Shown here in pieces: positions 37,108 to 45,755 of a DNA stretch of 64,000 bases. The position numbers and the translations under genes were made by a program. The stretch is from contig JAIXQO010000003.1 in NCBI GenBank assembly GCA_027485695.1, positions 930,932-994,931 of the forward strand, in the 5' to 3' direction. The first letter of the stretch is position 1; each line of letters starts with the position of its first letter. The DNA is from Pseudomonadota bacterium. GTDB taxonomy: Bacteria > Bdellovibrionota > UBA1018. The notes beneath the pieces were generated by a model. That model was not told where the DNA came from. It made no database searches and worked only from the letters and a program-made list of their open reading frames with translations.

Positions 37108-37136
37108 GATGTAGCGAGTTTCTTTTTGAAGTTCAA
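37108..37136 (-). promoter_or_regulatory. Putative leaderless promoter of the redox operon
   Basis: On the minus strand TTGAAC (37131-37136) and TACATC (37108-37113) are separated by 17 nt, and the ATG at 37101 begins 6 nt after the -10. The -35 element lies inside the palindrome at 37128-37151, so a bound regulator would block polymerase. Confidence 0.6.
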
Positions 37137-37151
37137 TATGTATTAAACTTC
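37128..37151. promoter_or_regulatory. 24-bp operator, copy 1
   Basis: GAAGTTCAA-N6-TTAAACTTC, an inverted repeat with one mismatch between 9-bp arms. It shares its outer arms and 6-nt spacer with copy 2 at 37739-37762 on the other side of the regulator gene. It overlaps the -35 region of the redox operon promoter. Confidence 0.7.
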
Positions 37152-37196
37152 GAAAGAAAGGGGCTCGATCTTTGTTCAAGAATTGTCGAACAAGTG

Positions 37197-37213
37197 TCGA
37201 GGGAGTTCCTCGA
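37197..37213 (-). terminator. Hairpin after the regulator gene
   Basis: TCGAGG-GAGTT-CCTCGA is a perfect 6-bp stem directly after the stop of the regulator gene. No T tract follows on the minus strand, so termination would be weak. Confidence 0.35.
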
Positions 37214-37214
37214 T

Positions 37215-37703
37215 CTAAACTTCGAACAAGGGAGAATCGATGAGGCCCGTCAAAATGGATTCGGTTTCGCCAATGAAGCGTCCCAGCTCCTCGATACGTT
37301 TTGAATCGAGAGTGTTCTTGCCGCTTTTCTCCAGTTTTTTCAGAGAAATATGCGTTTTTTTGATGAGCTGGAGTTCGCGTTTTTTGAGCACGGTCCGAAT
37401 GGCCGAGGCCAGGTTCGGGTTCGGAGCATAGTAGACCGTCCTGCCGGTACCGCGCGCACACTCTTGAATGACATCGAACTGGAGGAGCTCCGGAAGCGCC
37501 AGGCTCACCAGGGCTTTGGAAACCTTAAGTTTCTGAGCGAGTTCGATCGAGGAGAGGGGTTCCTTGTGAATATAGAGGAGCGCCCAGATTCTACCTTGGA
37601 CGTTTTTGAACCCCCAATACTCGATGAATTCTCCGACGTTTTGAACAAAATCCTGGGTTTCCGACGATAAAGATGGAGAATTTGTGCCGCTCTTTTTTGC
37701 CAT
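37215..37703 (-). CDS. GbsR/MarR-like winged-helix repressor
   Basis: 162 aa. FIEYWGFKNVQGRIWALLYIHKEPLSSIELAQKLKVSKALVSLALPELL matches the GbsR-type winged helix (WG-x-GRIxALLY is characteristic), followed by a wing (GTGRTVYYAPNP) and a helical C-terminal dimerisation part. It lies exactly between two operons whose promoters share one 24-bp palindrome, and is divergent from the prenyl-lipid operon, so it is the obvious candidate to bind those sites and autoregulate. The ligand is unknown. GbsR proteins are best known in choline/glycine-betaine control, but many relatives regulate other pathways. Confidence 0.85.
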   Translation of the reverse strand: MAKKSGTNSPSLSSETQDFVQNVGEFIEYWGFKNVQGRIWALLYIHKEPLSSIELAQKLKVSKALVSLALPELLQFDVIQECARGTGRTVYYAPNPNLASAIRTVLKKRELQLIKKTHISLKKLEKSGKNTLDSKRIEELGRFIGETESILTGLIDSPLFEV

Positions 37704-37728
37704 GAAAAGAGCTTAACACAAAACACGT

Positions 37729-37757
37729 TTGAGTTTTCGAAGTTTAACTGTTATTAA
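37729..37757 (+). promoter_or_regulatory. Putative leaderless promoter of the prenyl-lipid operon
   Basis: TTGAGT (37729-37734), 17-nt spacer, TATTAA (37752-37757). The ATG at 37765 begins 7 nt after the -10. The operator at 37739-37762 covers the spacer, the -10 and the start region. Confidence 0.65.
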
Positions 37758-37762
37758 ACTTC
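37739..37762. promoter_or_regulatory. 24-bp operator, copy 2
   Basis: GAAGTTTAA-N6-TTAAACTTC, perfect 9-bp arms. It is placed over the promoter of the polyprenyl synthase gene and within the divergent region shared with the regulator gene. Same consensus as copy 1. Confidence 0.75.
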
Positions 37763-37764
37763 AT

Positions 37765-38679
37765 ATGGAACTTTGGTCTTGGACTCCCACGCCCGACCTG
37801 CCGATCGTCGACGAAGCAGTGAACGATGTGCTGCTCAAGGGCGGCAAAAAGATCCGTCCACTGCTCGTGGAAATGATCGCAACCGGCTTAGGCGTTCCCG
37901 ATGATCAGTGGAAGATTTGCGCGAGATGCGTCGAATGGGCGCATGCGGCGACGCTCTCTCACGATGACGTCATCGACGAATCAAAACTTCGTCGAGATCA
38001 GCCGACGCTGAATGCGGTCGTGGGAAACACGCGTGCCGTGCTTACCGGCGATATTTTGCTTTCGCGCGTAATCGGTGAGCTAGCGGCGCTGGGTAACCTC
38101 GGTGTGCTTCGCGAAATGGCGCTTGCAGTCGAGCACCTGGTGACCGGTGAATGGTTGCAACTCGACGCCCGCTGGAATTTTGAGATTGACCCAGTGGTGC
38201 TCAAGAAAATCGCCGAACTGAAAACGGGTTCGCTCTTGGCTTGGGCGTCGGTGGCTCCGGGCATGCTTCGGGGACTGGAGACGCCGGATCTTGAGGCGCT
38301 GCGAAGTTTTGGAGTTCAGTCAGGGCGCGCGTTTCAGCTGATCGACGATTTGATTGATTTTTTGCCGACGGGTGGAAAGCCTTTTGCCCAAGACCTTCGC
38401 GAAGGATTAGTGAATCAAGCCGCACTACGGGTGTTTTCGCATGATCGAGAATCCGAACGTGTGCTGCGCGCGGCGTTCGGAGAAAAATTCGTACCGGAAC
38501 GGTTTCTTAAGTTCTCGGATCTCGCTTTGAAACGGATGGAGATAGAGCTGAGGTCCGAGGCGGGGTTTCATCTGCAAGAGGCGAGTCGATCGCTTCAGCA
38601 GTTGAAACCCCATTTTGAAAAAAATTCATTCAGACAGCTCAATGAATGGTTACAGCAATGGGAGAAGCGAATCGTATGA
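37765..38679 (+). CDS. Polyprenyl diphosphate synthase (trans-isoprenyl, IspB/HepT type)
   Basis: 304 aa from the ATG at 37765. Condenses isopentenyl diphosphate onto allylic primers. Visible motifs: GGKKIRPLLVEM near residue 27, first Asp-rich motif SHDDVIDESKLRRDQPT (DDxxD) near 75, KTGSL near 160 and second Asp-rich motif FQLIDDLIDFLP (DDxxD) near 200. Chain length cannot be fixed from sequence. First gene of an operon continuing with a UbiA-type prenyltransferase (4-nt overlap), an NTF2-like protein and a UbiB kinase, so its product is probably the prenyl donor for them. Promoter covered by operator copy 2. Confidence 0.9.
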   Translation: MELWSWTPTPDLPIVDEAVNDVLLKGGKKIRPLLVEMIATGLGVPDDQWKICARCVEWAHAATLSHDDVIDESKLRRDQPTLNAVVGNTRAVLTGDILLSRVIGELAALGNLGVLREMALAVEHLVTGEWLQLDARWNFEIDPVVLKKIAELKTGSLLAWASVAPGMLRGLETPDLEALRSFGVQSGRAFQLIDDLIDFLPTGGKPFAQDLREGLVNQAALRVFSHDRESERVLRAAFGEKFVPERFLKFSDLALKRMEIELRSEAGFHLQEASRSLQQLKPHFEKNSFRQLNEWLQQWEKRIV

Positions 38680-39740
38680 ATGTAGGCAAAGAACGTTGGG
38701 AACCGATTCAGTCCCCCGAGGCTCAGGCACTCCTTTGGAACGGTCGATGCCGGGAGAGTGGAGATGACTACCAGGTCATCGCCGAGCAGGTGGTTCGAGA
38801 CCGGGTTCGGTTTCGTTTGGTGCCCAGCCAAGAAATGGAAAAACCGCCCGCGATCGTTCGCTACTGGGCATCGATTCGCGCGATCAGTCTGACGGCGACG
38901 TTTTCTCCGGGGTTGCTCGTTGCGCTCGCGGGTTGGGTGGCAAAACGTGAGTTTCATTTTGGCCTTTGGGCGCTCGCCACGCTAGGCGCCGTTTTGTTCC
39001 AAATCGCGGTGAATACGTGGAACGATGTCGAAGACCATTTGAAGCTCATTGATCTACCGGGCGGACTGGGAGGCAGCGGCGTGATTCAAAAAGGCTGGAT
39101 GACCGCACTTGAAGTGAGGCGTCTGGGTATCGCTGCCCTTGTTTTAGGGATCGCATGTGGCTTACCGGTCGTCTGGATCAATCCGAAACTCATGATCATG
39201 ATCGCTGCAATCGCGCTCGTCGGAACTTGGGGCTACTCGGGCTGGCCATTTCGATTCAAATATCGCGCGGCAGGTGACATCACCGTTGGGGTGCTCTGTG
39301 GGCCAGCCCTGACCGCGGGTTACGCGGTCGCGGCGTTCGGTACGGTCGAGTCGATGGATCTCGTTCTGGGCTGTGTCACTGGTCTATTGGCAATCGGGAT
39401 TCTACACGCGAATAATTTGCACGATATTGAAACGGATCAATCTCGAGGTGGGAAAACTTGGGCATCCGTGATCGGGTTCGGTCGCTCGATCCGATTCTTA
39501 GGCGCGCTCTATGCGATCTCCGCATTTGCAGAGTTCTGGATCTCCGCTCAACTGGGTTGGGCAGTTTTCGGTGCGGCCGTTCTCTCCTCAGTGCTCCTCG
39601 CGCGGTTTTGGTTCAAAGTTCGTCATGCATCCGGACCATGGGACCCAAAAATTCGGTTGATTCGGTTCGAAGCCGCGCAGATGCACCTCGCATGCTGCAT
39701 ACTCTTGGCAGTAGGACTTGCTCTCCAAACAGTTTTTTAG
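38676..39740 (+). CDS. UbiA/MenA-like membrane prenyltransferase
   Basis: 354 aa from the ATG at 38676 that overlaps the previous stop by 4 nt. About 70 soluble N-terminal residues are followed by multiple membrane helices. The prenyl-diphosphate-binding motifs are present: NTWNDVEDHLKLID (NDxxD) and LHANNLHDIETDQSRGGKT (DxxxD). LGGSGVIQKGWMTALEVRR resembles the MenA branch (COG1575), which prenylates dihydroxynaphthoate in menaquinone synthesis. The N-terminal extension is unusual for MenA. It probably attaches the polyprenyl chain made by the upstream synthase to an aromatic ring; the ring substrate is unknown. Confidence 0.85.
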   Translation: MNVGKERWEPIQSPEAQALLWNGRCRESGDDYQVIAEQVVRDRVRFRLVPSQEMEKPPAIVRYWASIRAISLTATFSPGLLVALAGWVAKREFHFGLWALATLGAVLFQIAVNTWNDVEDHLKLIDLPGGLGGSGVIQKGWMTALEVRRLGIAALVLGIACGLPVVWINPKLMIMIAAIALVGTWGYSGWPFRFKYRAAGDITVGVLCGPALTAGYAVAAFGTVESMDLVLGCVTGLLAIGILHANNLHDIETDQSRGGKTWASVIGFGRSIRFLGALYAISAFAEFWISAQLGWAVFGAAVLSSVLLARFWFKVRHASGPWDPKIRLIRFEAAQMHLACCILLAVGLALQTVF

Positions 39741-39756
39741 GCGAAAGGCGTATCAG

Positions 39757-40173
39757 ATGTCGAATTCAGGTTCGAATTTAGCAAAATTGTTTTTGGAAAA
39801 ATTCTACCAGGCGATCGATTCCCGTGAACCCGCGCGATTCTCTGAGTTTTTTGCGGAGGACGGCGAGTTCATATTCGGAAACTATCCGGCCTCTCGGGGC
39901 CGCGCCGAGATCGAGGCGGCAGCTCAAGGCGTGTTTACCGCGGTCGACGATATTCGCCACGAGCTCAAGACTTACTCCGCCGACCCAAGCGGGCGACTCC
40001 TGATGGAAGGACAAGTCTACTACCGCAAGAAAAACGGAGTAGTCATCCAAGTCCCGTTCGCCTGCGGTATGACGCTGGACTCGCAGCTAAAAGAAGTGAA
40101 TGGCAGCCTCGCGCCCGCGAGAGTGCGCCATTATCAAGCTTATGTGGATCTCGCGCCGCTTTGGAGCGGGTGA
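39757..40173 (+). CDS. NTF2/SnoaL-like protein
   Basis: 138 aa from the ATG at 39757 (GAAAGG upstream). The cone-shaped NTF2 fold is suggested by FLEKFYQAIDSREPARFSEFFAEDGEFIFG, an Ala/Glu-rich helix (GRAEIEAAAQGVFTAVDDI) and the closing strands VRHYQAYVDLAP. Proteins of this fold act as cyclases, isomerases or ligand binders. It is placed between the prenyltransferase and the UbiB kinase (gaps of 16 and 9 nt), so a role on the prenylated product is likely but unproven. Confidence 0.75.
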   Translation: MSNSGSNLAKLFLEKFYQAIDSREPARFSEFFAEDGEFIFGNYPASRGRAEIEAAAQGVFTAVDDIRHELKTYSADPSGRLLMEGQVYYRKKNGVVIQVPFACGMTLDSQLKEVNGSLAPARVRHYQAYVDLAPLWSG

Positions 40174-40182
40174 GCCACCGCT

Positions 40183-41454
40183 ATGAAACGCGCCTGGAAA
40201 CTTGCATCGCTGGCCGGGGGGCTTCTGGTTGAAGAAGCGAAACGTAAATTCGCATTTCAACAAACGTCACTCACACGATTGAATCAAGTTCGAGCATTGG
40301 TCGTGGAGCTGAGTCGACTCAAAGGCAGCGCCATGAAGCTGGGGCAACTTTTGGCTCTAGAGGCGGTGGATTTCCTTCCTCCCGAGGCGATGGCAATCTT
40401 GGATCGTTTGCAGAATCAGGCCGATTTTTTGCCATTCGATCAGGTGAATGCTGTTTTGCGGGCGGAGCTCTGGAGCCATGTTCATCGGTTCGAGTCGATT
40501 GATGAAATTCCGATCGCGGCCGCAAGTCTCGGACAGGTCCATCGTGCCCGTTTCGAAGGCAATGAAGTGGTACTCAAGGTGCAATACCCGGAGGCGTCGA
40601 AAAATCTCGATTCGGATCTGAAATTAGTCGGAGGGATCGCAGAGCGCTTGCTTCCGCTACTAGTAAAAACCGATTTTGACGCCCGCGAATGGATGGCGAC
40701 CGTTCGGGAGGGATTCCTCGATGAGCTGAACTACTCGCGGGAGGCTCATTGGAACGAGGTTTTCCACCGCTACTATCTCGGGCATCCGCACATCAGTGCG
40801 CCTCGCGTGTACCGCGAACTCTGCACGTCACGCGTACTCGTCTCGGAGTACGCGTCGGGTAGATCGATTTCGAGTTTTACTGGCGCAAGCGAACTCCCTG
40901 CTTCCTCGCGGGAACTGATTTCAAATCTAATGATGGAAGTATTCACGCGCGAATTCTGTGAAATCGGCGCCGTTCAGAGTGATCCGAATCTCGGAAATTT
41001 CCTTTGGAATGAAAATAAATCACAGCTCGTGCTGCTCGACTTCGGAGCGACCCGCGAGTTCTCTCCGGCGTTCCGTCGCAACTACTCGAGATTCATTGTA
41101 GCCGCGCTCGACCAAGATACGCCGCGAATGCTCCGACTGGCGCAGGAGATCGGGGTGTTTTCCGAGCTAGAGAGTGACGAGGCTCGATCGATTTTCGTGG
41201 CGATGATCGAACGAAGCGTGGAGCCGTTTAGGACCGCTCATTTTGATTTTAGCTCGGCCACCTATGCCGATGATTTGCGCAAACTCGGATTTCTACTCAT
41301 CGGTAAACTCAAGCACACTCCGCCGCCCAAGGATCTATTTTTCGTGCAACGGAAACTCGGCGGCGTCTTTCAGATATTGCGTCGACTGGGAGCGCGAATC
41401 GATTTGCAGCCTCATTTGGAGCCGTTCCGAAAGTGTGCCGAGCTTGTGACCTAA
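40183..41454 (+). CDS. UbiB/ABC1-family atypical kinase
   Basis: 423 aa. Hallmarks of the family: KxGQ motif in SRLKGSAMKLGQLLALE near residue 50, Ala-rich loop AAASLGQVHRARF near 110, VVLKVQYPEA (Lys), QSDPNLGNFLW and LLDFGATREF (catalytic Asp residues). UbiB/Coq8 proteins support quinone synthesis by extracting lipid intermediates. The C-terminal membrane helices of UbiB are not obvious here, as in shorter ABC1 proteins. Same operon as the polyprenyl synthase; the combination strengthens the quinone-lipid interpretation. Confidence 0.88.
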   Translation: MKRAWKLASLAGGLLVEEAKRKFAFQQTSLTRLNQVRALVVELSRLKGSAMKLGQLLALEAVDFLPPEAMAILDRLQNQADFLPFDQVNAVLRAELWSHVHRFESIDEIPIAAASLGQVHRARFEGNEVVLKVQYPEASKNLDSDLKLVGGIAERLLPLLVKTDFDAREWMATVREGFLDELNYSREAHWNEVFHRYYLGHPHISAPRVYRELCTSRVLVSEYASGRSISSFTGASELPASSRELISNLMMEVFTREFCEIGAVQSDPNLGNFLWNENKSQLVLLDFGATREFSPAFRRNYSRFIVAALDQDTPRMLRLAQEIGVFSELESDEARSIFVAMIERSVEPFRTAHFDFSSATYADDLRKLGFLLIGKLKHTPPPKDLFFVQRKLGGVFQILRRLGARIDLQPHLEPFRKCAELVT

Positions 41455-41498
41455 TTTAAGATCTCCATCCCCATCCATTATTCATCTCAGAGGTTCTG

Positions 41499-42749
41499 AT
41501 GAAAACGTTTTGTCTGTTTTTGATTTTGCAGTTTTTCTATATTCCGATTTCTCAAGCGACCGTTGGCATTCAACTCGAGTCACCTTCGGCAGTCGGACTT
41601 GGTCGGGCTGGTAGCTCGGGGGCGAGTCGGGATTCCGTCGTCGAGGCATTGGGTACGAATCCGAGTTTAGTTTTTTCGCCGGAGCGGAATCGGCAAATGG
41701 AAATCGGTTTCGGCACGCTCTTCCTGAACGTCGAGGCAAAAAATGGGCAGTCCGCGCCGTTCGGTGGGACGAACCAGTTTCTCTCGAGTTCGAAATCCAA
41801 CGCTTGGGTCGGATCTTTTGGGTATTCGCAAAACCTTTCTGATCGTTGGTCGATCGGAGCAGGGATGCTGCCAGAGGCGGGATTGACCTCGGATTTCGGC
41901 AAAAAGACCGAACTCCTGGAGCTAGCGCCTGAGCTTGCGTTTCTCAAGATTCCCGTCGCCGTCGCCTACCGCACCGAAGAGGGATTTCAGGTGGGATTGG
42001 CACCCGCACTCGGCCTCGCTCAATACGCTACGAACTATTCCAAGACGATCGGTACGCAATCGCAATCGGATCGATCGGCCAAATGGACGACTGGGCTTGG
42101 TCTATCGGCAGGCGCCTCTTGGTTTGGCTCAGAGTGGGGTGTGGGTCTGTCTTGGCGCTCGAAAACGAGTTACTCGCTTCGTGAATTCGCGGATCTTGAT
42201 CAGTTCGGCCCCAATGCGAATGTTGGACTCGATACACTCCCGCTCGATAGTCCGGAACAATGGGGCTTGGGCGTCTCGTGGCAACTCAATGAACAATGGA
42301 GACTCCTCTCGGATCTTAAGCACACTCGGTGGGGTGCGGCGGACGGTTTTCGCGAGTTTGGATGGGATTCTCAGTGGGTGGGTTCTCTTGCGGCTGAGCA
42401 CCGCCGCGACGATTGGACATTTCGTGCAGGCTGGAGTCAGTCGACTCCGGTTTTCCGTTCCGAGTCGGGACGCGCGGGGGCCCAGACAAGAAGAGTGGGC
42501 GATCATACGCTCTATGAATCGAGCATCGATTTGTTCAATGTCATCGGTTACCCGGCGGTACTGACGTCGACGGCCACGGTTGGCGCAACTTGGGATACCG
42601 GCGAGACGGGAAAATGGGATCTGGGAATCGCGCATAGTTTTCAGAAAACGGTCGAGCGTTCGGGAACCGATGCTTATTCTTTGCCCTATCGATATGAGGC
42701 ACGTCTCTCCGTGACTACAGTTCTGGTGGGCTATCGTTACGCTTTTTAG
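41499..42749 (+). CDS. FadL/OmpP1-like outer membrane transporter
   Basis: 416 aa. A signal peptide is followed by QLESPSAVGLGRAGSSGASRDSVVEALGTNPSLV, which matches the N-terminal hatch segment of FadL proteins (GRAGxxxA...NPA type). Long alternating strands follow and the protein ends YRYAF, a barrel end signature. FadL channels admit hydrophobic molecules. GAGG-type ribosome site at 41490 and a 45-nt gap after the UbiB gene suggest it may belong to the same transcript. The 3' end overlaps the convergent Cry-DASH gene by 35 nt. Confidence 0.82.
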   Translation: MKTFCLFLILQFFYIPISQATVGIQLESPSAVGLGRAGSSGASRDSVVEALGTNPSLVFSPERNRQMEIGFGTLFLNVEAKNGQSAPFGGTNQFLSSSKSNAWVGSFGYSQNLSDRWSIGAGMLPEAGLTSDFGKKTELLELAPELAFLKIPVAVAYRTEEGFQVGLAPALGLAQYATNYSKTIGTQSQSDRSAKWTTGLGLSAGASWFGSEWGVGLSWRSKTSYSLREFADLDQFGPNANVGLDTLPLDSPEQWGLGVSWQLNEQWRLLSDLKHTRWGAADGFREFGWDSQWVGSLAAEHRRDDWTFRAGWSQSTPVFRSESGRAGAQTRRVGDHTLYESSIDLFNVIGYPAVLTSTATVGATWDTGETGKWDLGIAHSFQKTVERSGTDAYSLPYRYEARLSVTTVLVGYRYAF

Positions 42750-43971
42750 TCCATCGGTTTCGGTAGGCACGGTCCGGATCATAAAGTTCGGCTTGGCGTT
42801 GGGTTGAGAACACGCGATCGCGTGGATCATTCCCAACGCCGGCCAGATAGGTCCAATTCCCGTAGTTTGATGCGCAATCGTAGTCGATCAGATGTTGCTC
42901 AAAAAATTCAGCGCCGAGTCTCCAATCCACTCGGAGTGATTTCGCAAGATAACTTGCGACATTCTGTCGTCCCCGGTTCGACATCCATCCGGTACTCAAA
43001 AATTCATTCATGTGGGCATTGACGAAGTCGCAGCTCGTCTCGGCTCTGCACCATTTTTCGAAGTCCTCTTGCGAGCCATCTCGGTAGCGCGCGGATCGAA
43101 AAATCGAGGCGCCTTTTTGTACGAGCACTAACCGAAAATATTCCCGCCACAGAATTTCATAGTAAAACGCGCGCGAAGATTTCGTAATGCCTTGTTGTTT
43201 TTCGTCCTCAAGTATTGCTCGAGCGATCTTTGCGGCTGAAACCGAGCCTACAGAGAGCGCCGGAGAAAGTTTGGACGAATCATCCCACTCCAAAAGCCCG
43301 TTGCGTGTCTCGGCATATTGATCCATCAAACGCCGATCCGAGATGTAAGTTTGAAGCCATTCTCTCGCGTGAGCTTCGTGGAGCTGAACCCGGGGATGGA
43401 GATCGCTCGGCACGATTTCGGTTTGTGGATCAAAAATCCAGCTATCCTGGCCCAAATTCGGAACGAGGGGTTTTGGTACTTGATTCGGTACAGGGACCGA
43501 AGCCCAAGGCAATTGGCTTGCTTCCACCAGTTTTCTAAATGCGCTAAAGGTCGAAGGGGTATTTGAAATTTCAAACGGCAGGCCATTCCAATCAAATAGA
43601 TTCGAATCCGAAAAAGTTCGCCAAGCCGTTCCGCTCAGTTGCTCCTGGATTTTCTTCGTCTCCTTTTGTTCTTCAAAACCCGGATCATCGGTCGAGTAGA
43701 TCGTATCCACCGAATGCTCGCGTACGAGTCGGGGTATCATTCGTTTCGCCGGCTCGAGCGTGGCAACGACCTGAAATCCGAGTCCTCGCAATGTTTTGAA
43801 ATAGTGATCGAGTGCGGAGAGTACCGTGCTTCGGCGGAAACGTTTCGCTCGCAAGAATGAGGGGCTTGCACACCAGAGAATCAGACCGGATGACGATTCT
43901 GCCGCAAACGCCGAGAGTGCCCGGTGATCTTCTAACCTAAAATCATTTCTGAGCCAGTAGATTGAATTCAT
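42715..43971 (-). CDS. Cry-DASH type cryptochrome/photolyase
   Basis: 418 aa. Photolyase N-terminal domain (IYWLRNDFRLEDHRAL), FAD-binding C-terminal domain with the strongly diagnostic Cry-DASH block STGWMSNRGRQNVASYLAKS, DWRLGAEFFEQHLIDYD and NYGNWTYLAGVGNDPRDRVF. Cry-DASH proteins repair cyclobutane dimers mainly in single-stranded DNA and may act as light sensors. The short C-terminal tail is normal for bacterial members. The start overlaps the stop of the upstream photolyase by 4 nt, so both are made together. Confidence 0.93.
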   Translation of the reverse strand: MNSIYWLRNDFRLEDHRALSAFAAESSSGLILWCASPSFLRAKRFRRSTVLSALDHYFKTLRGLGFQVVATLEPAKRMIPRLVREHSVDTIYSTDDPGFEEQKETKKIQEQLSGTAWRTFSDSNLFDWNGLPFEISNTPSTFSAFRKLVEASQLPWASVPVPNQVPKPLVPNLGQDSWIFDPQTEIVPSDLHPRVQLHEAHAREWLQTYISDRRLMDQYAETRNGLLEWDDSSKLSPALSVGSVSAAKIARAILEDEKQQGITKSSRAFYYEILWREYFRLVLVQKGASIFRSARYRDGSQEDFEKWCRAETSCDFVNAHMNEFLSTGWMSNRGRQNVASYLAKSLRVDWRLGAEFFEQHLIDYDCASNYGNWTYLAGVGNDPRDRVFSTQRQAELYDPDRAYRNRWTKKRNDSPPEL

Positions 43972-45482
43972 CGAGAGATCGCCTGGGTTTTCTTGAGTGA
44001 ATGCCGTTCGAGCACTCGCTCGGTTTCTTTTTGTACTGATTCTGACTGGAGTCTTTCGAAAATGCGAACTTTCGCCCGGTCGTACGCCGCGCGTGGATCC
44101 ACAATCGGAGCCGGGTAGCTGGTCCCTAGGCGAAATCCACGGGACCCGGCTAAGAGAGGCGGGGTGAGATCGGGCCGGGCGAGGTCGGCTGGGTCAAGAA
44201 CGCGGAGTTCCGGGCAGTATTTCAAAACGAATTTTCCATCCCGGTCCCAGTCGCACTGCTGTTTTTCGGGTGAATAGATTCGAATCGTCTGACCTCCGGT
44301 GACCCCCGATTGCATTTGGAATTGATACCAATGGATTCCTGGTTCGAAATCGAGAAAATAGCGCGCCAGAAAACGTGCGGGACGTTCCCAGTGCAACCAG
44401 AGTTGGTAGGCGGCAAAACTGGCAAGCATCGCCCGCATACGAAAATTGATCCAACCGTTTTGTCGAAGCGCTCGCATGCAAGCATCGATCATCGGAAACC
44501 CTGTTTCTCCTCGGCACCAGGCCTCGAAGTACTCTTCGTTGAATTCAGTTTCGCGAAGCCCATCGAAACCTCGATGGACGTTCCTCCATTCGATTTCGGG
44601 CTCGGTCTCGAGTTTCTGAATGAAATGACATCTCCAGGCCAAGCGACTGGAGAATGCCTGGAGTTGTTTCATTTGATTTTGATCGAGCGGCGACCGGGGA
44701 TCGAGCGTTGCAAGTCGTGATTGAATTCGGTGGTGAATCTCGCGGGCAGAGATGAGTCCCCAGCTGAGATAGGGGCTCAGGCGACTGCTGCTTTGGGTTG
44801 CTAAAAGGGGAGAGGAAATGTGTTTTAAGTATTGGGAACTTCGGGTCTGAAGAAAAGAGTCCAGTGCGAGTTCTGCGCTGTTTCTCGTGGCAAGCGGTAT
44901 GTGTTTGAGCTCCGAGTGAGGTAGCCCGAGTTCTTGAGAGGTGGGGATGGCGAGTTGTCCTTCGCGCGAGAATGGGGAGGACAACGGATGAATGGATCGG
45001 AGTGGACGAGAGATCCATTCGTCTCGGCGCGTTTGCCAGTGATTTCGATTCTGGAGACCGCGAATGACGCCGGTTTGTTGGAACTCTCGCCAAGGAATTC
45101 CTTGTTCTCGGCACCAAGTTTTAACCCGCTTGTCTCGTTGGAATGTCCAGTTCAGACCCGTTTCTTCGTGGCTCAGGAGAGCCTGAGGTGGAAACGTTTT
45201 CTTCAGTTCCTCGAAGACACCTGGAATTTCCCCCTGGAGAACGATCAGCCGCACACCTTTGCGATAGAGCTCTCGGTCAAGATCGATCAGCGCTGATCTC
45301 ACAAACTCATAGTGGCTGGTTTCGAATTCGGGGCTTTTTAGCCATTCGTTTTCGATGACGTAAATAGCCACGCAGGCGCCGCGCGAGCTCCCAAAATACA
45401 ACGCTTCATGATCCTGAATGCGGAGGTCTCGTTTCAGCCAAATCCAGTTGAATCGGCAGGAAGGATCAGTATCGGGAACCAT
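43968..45482 (-). CDS. Cryptochrome/deoxyribodipyrimidine photolyase family protein
   Basis: 504 aa. The photolyase Rossmann-like domain begins FNWIWLKRDLRIQDHEALYF and the FAD domain includes RLSPYLSWGLISAREIHHRI, FPMIDACMRALRQNGWINFRMRAMLASFAAYQLW and GIHWYQFQMQSGVTGGQTIRIYSPEKQ. The last block is typical of a photolyase branch distinct from Cry-DASH and from classical PhrB. Light-driven dimer repair or light sensing is expected. First of two coupled photolyase genes; a 273-nt gap separates its start from phoH. Confidence 0.9.
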   Translation of the reverse strand: MVPDTDPSCRFNWIWLKRDLRIQDHEALYFGSSRGACVAIYVIENEWLKSPEFETSHYEFVRSALIDLDRELYRKGVRLIVLQGEIPGVFEELKKTFPPQALLSHEETGLNWTFQRDKRVKTWCREQGIPWREFQQTGVIRGLQNRNHWQTRRDEWISRPLRSIHPLSSPFSREGQLAIPTSQELGLPHSELKHIPLATRNSAELALDSFLQTRSSQYLKHISSPLLATQSSSRLSPYLSWGLISAREIHHRIQSRLATLDPRSPLDQNQMKQLQAFSSRLAWRCHFIQKLETEPEIEWRNVHRGFDGLRETEFNEEYFEAWCRGETGFPMIDACMRALRQNGWINFRMRAMLASFAAYQLWLHWERPARFLARYFLDFEPGIHWYQFQMQSGVTGGQTIRIYSPEKQQCDWDRDGKFVLKYCPELRVLDPADLARPDLTPPLLAGSRGFRLGTSYPAPIVDPRAAYDRAKVRIFERLQSESVQKETERVLERHSLKKTQAISR

Positions 45483-45755
45483 TCTGGGAGACTAACTCGA
45501 TGGATGTTCGAAGCAGAGTCCCGTTCGATCCTGTCTTGCATTGTCGATGTTTTGTAGAGGACTTTATCGGCCTGGACTCTGCCGTTCGGCCGTGCAGAGT
45601 CTTTGGGCTCAAAAGGGCTTTAAAGGGATGGCCCCATGCACGTTCAGGAATTTCTCTTTGCATTCGGTAGTTTGAATTTTGACTCCATGACTTTATCAGA
45701 TACTCTTTTTGCAGGTTCCGGGCATGATGCTCGGTCCATCTAAGGAGAGCGCACC

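Noticed and set aside
37729-37764. Track start of the polyprenyl synthase at 37729
   Set aside because: It lies in the -35 box and operator; the family's N-terminus begins at the ATG at 37765.
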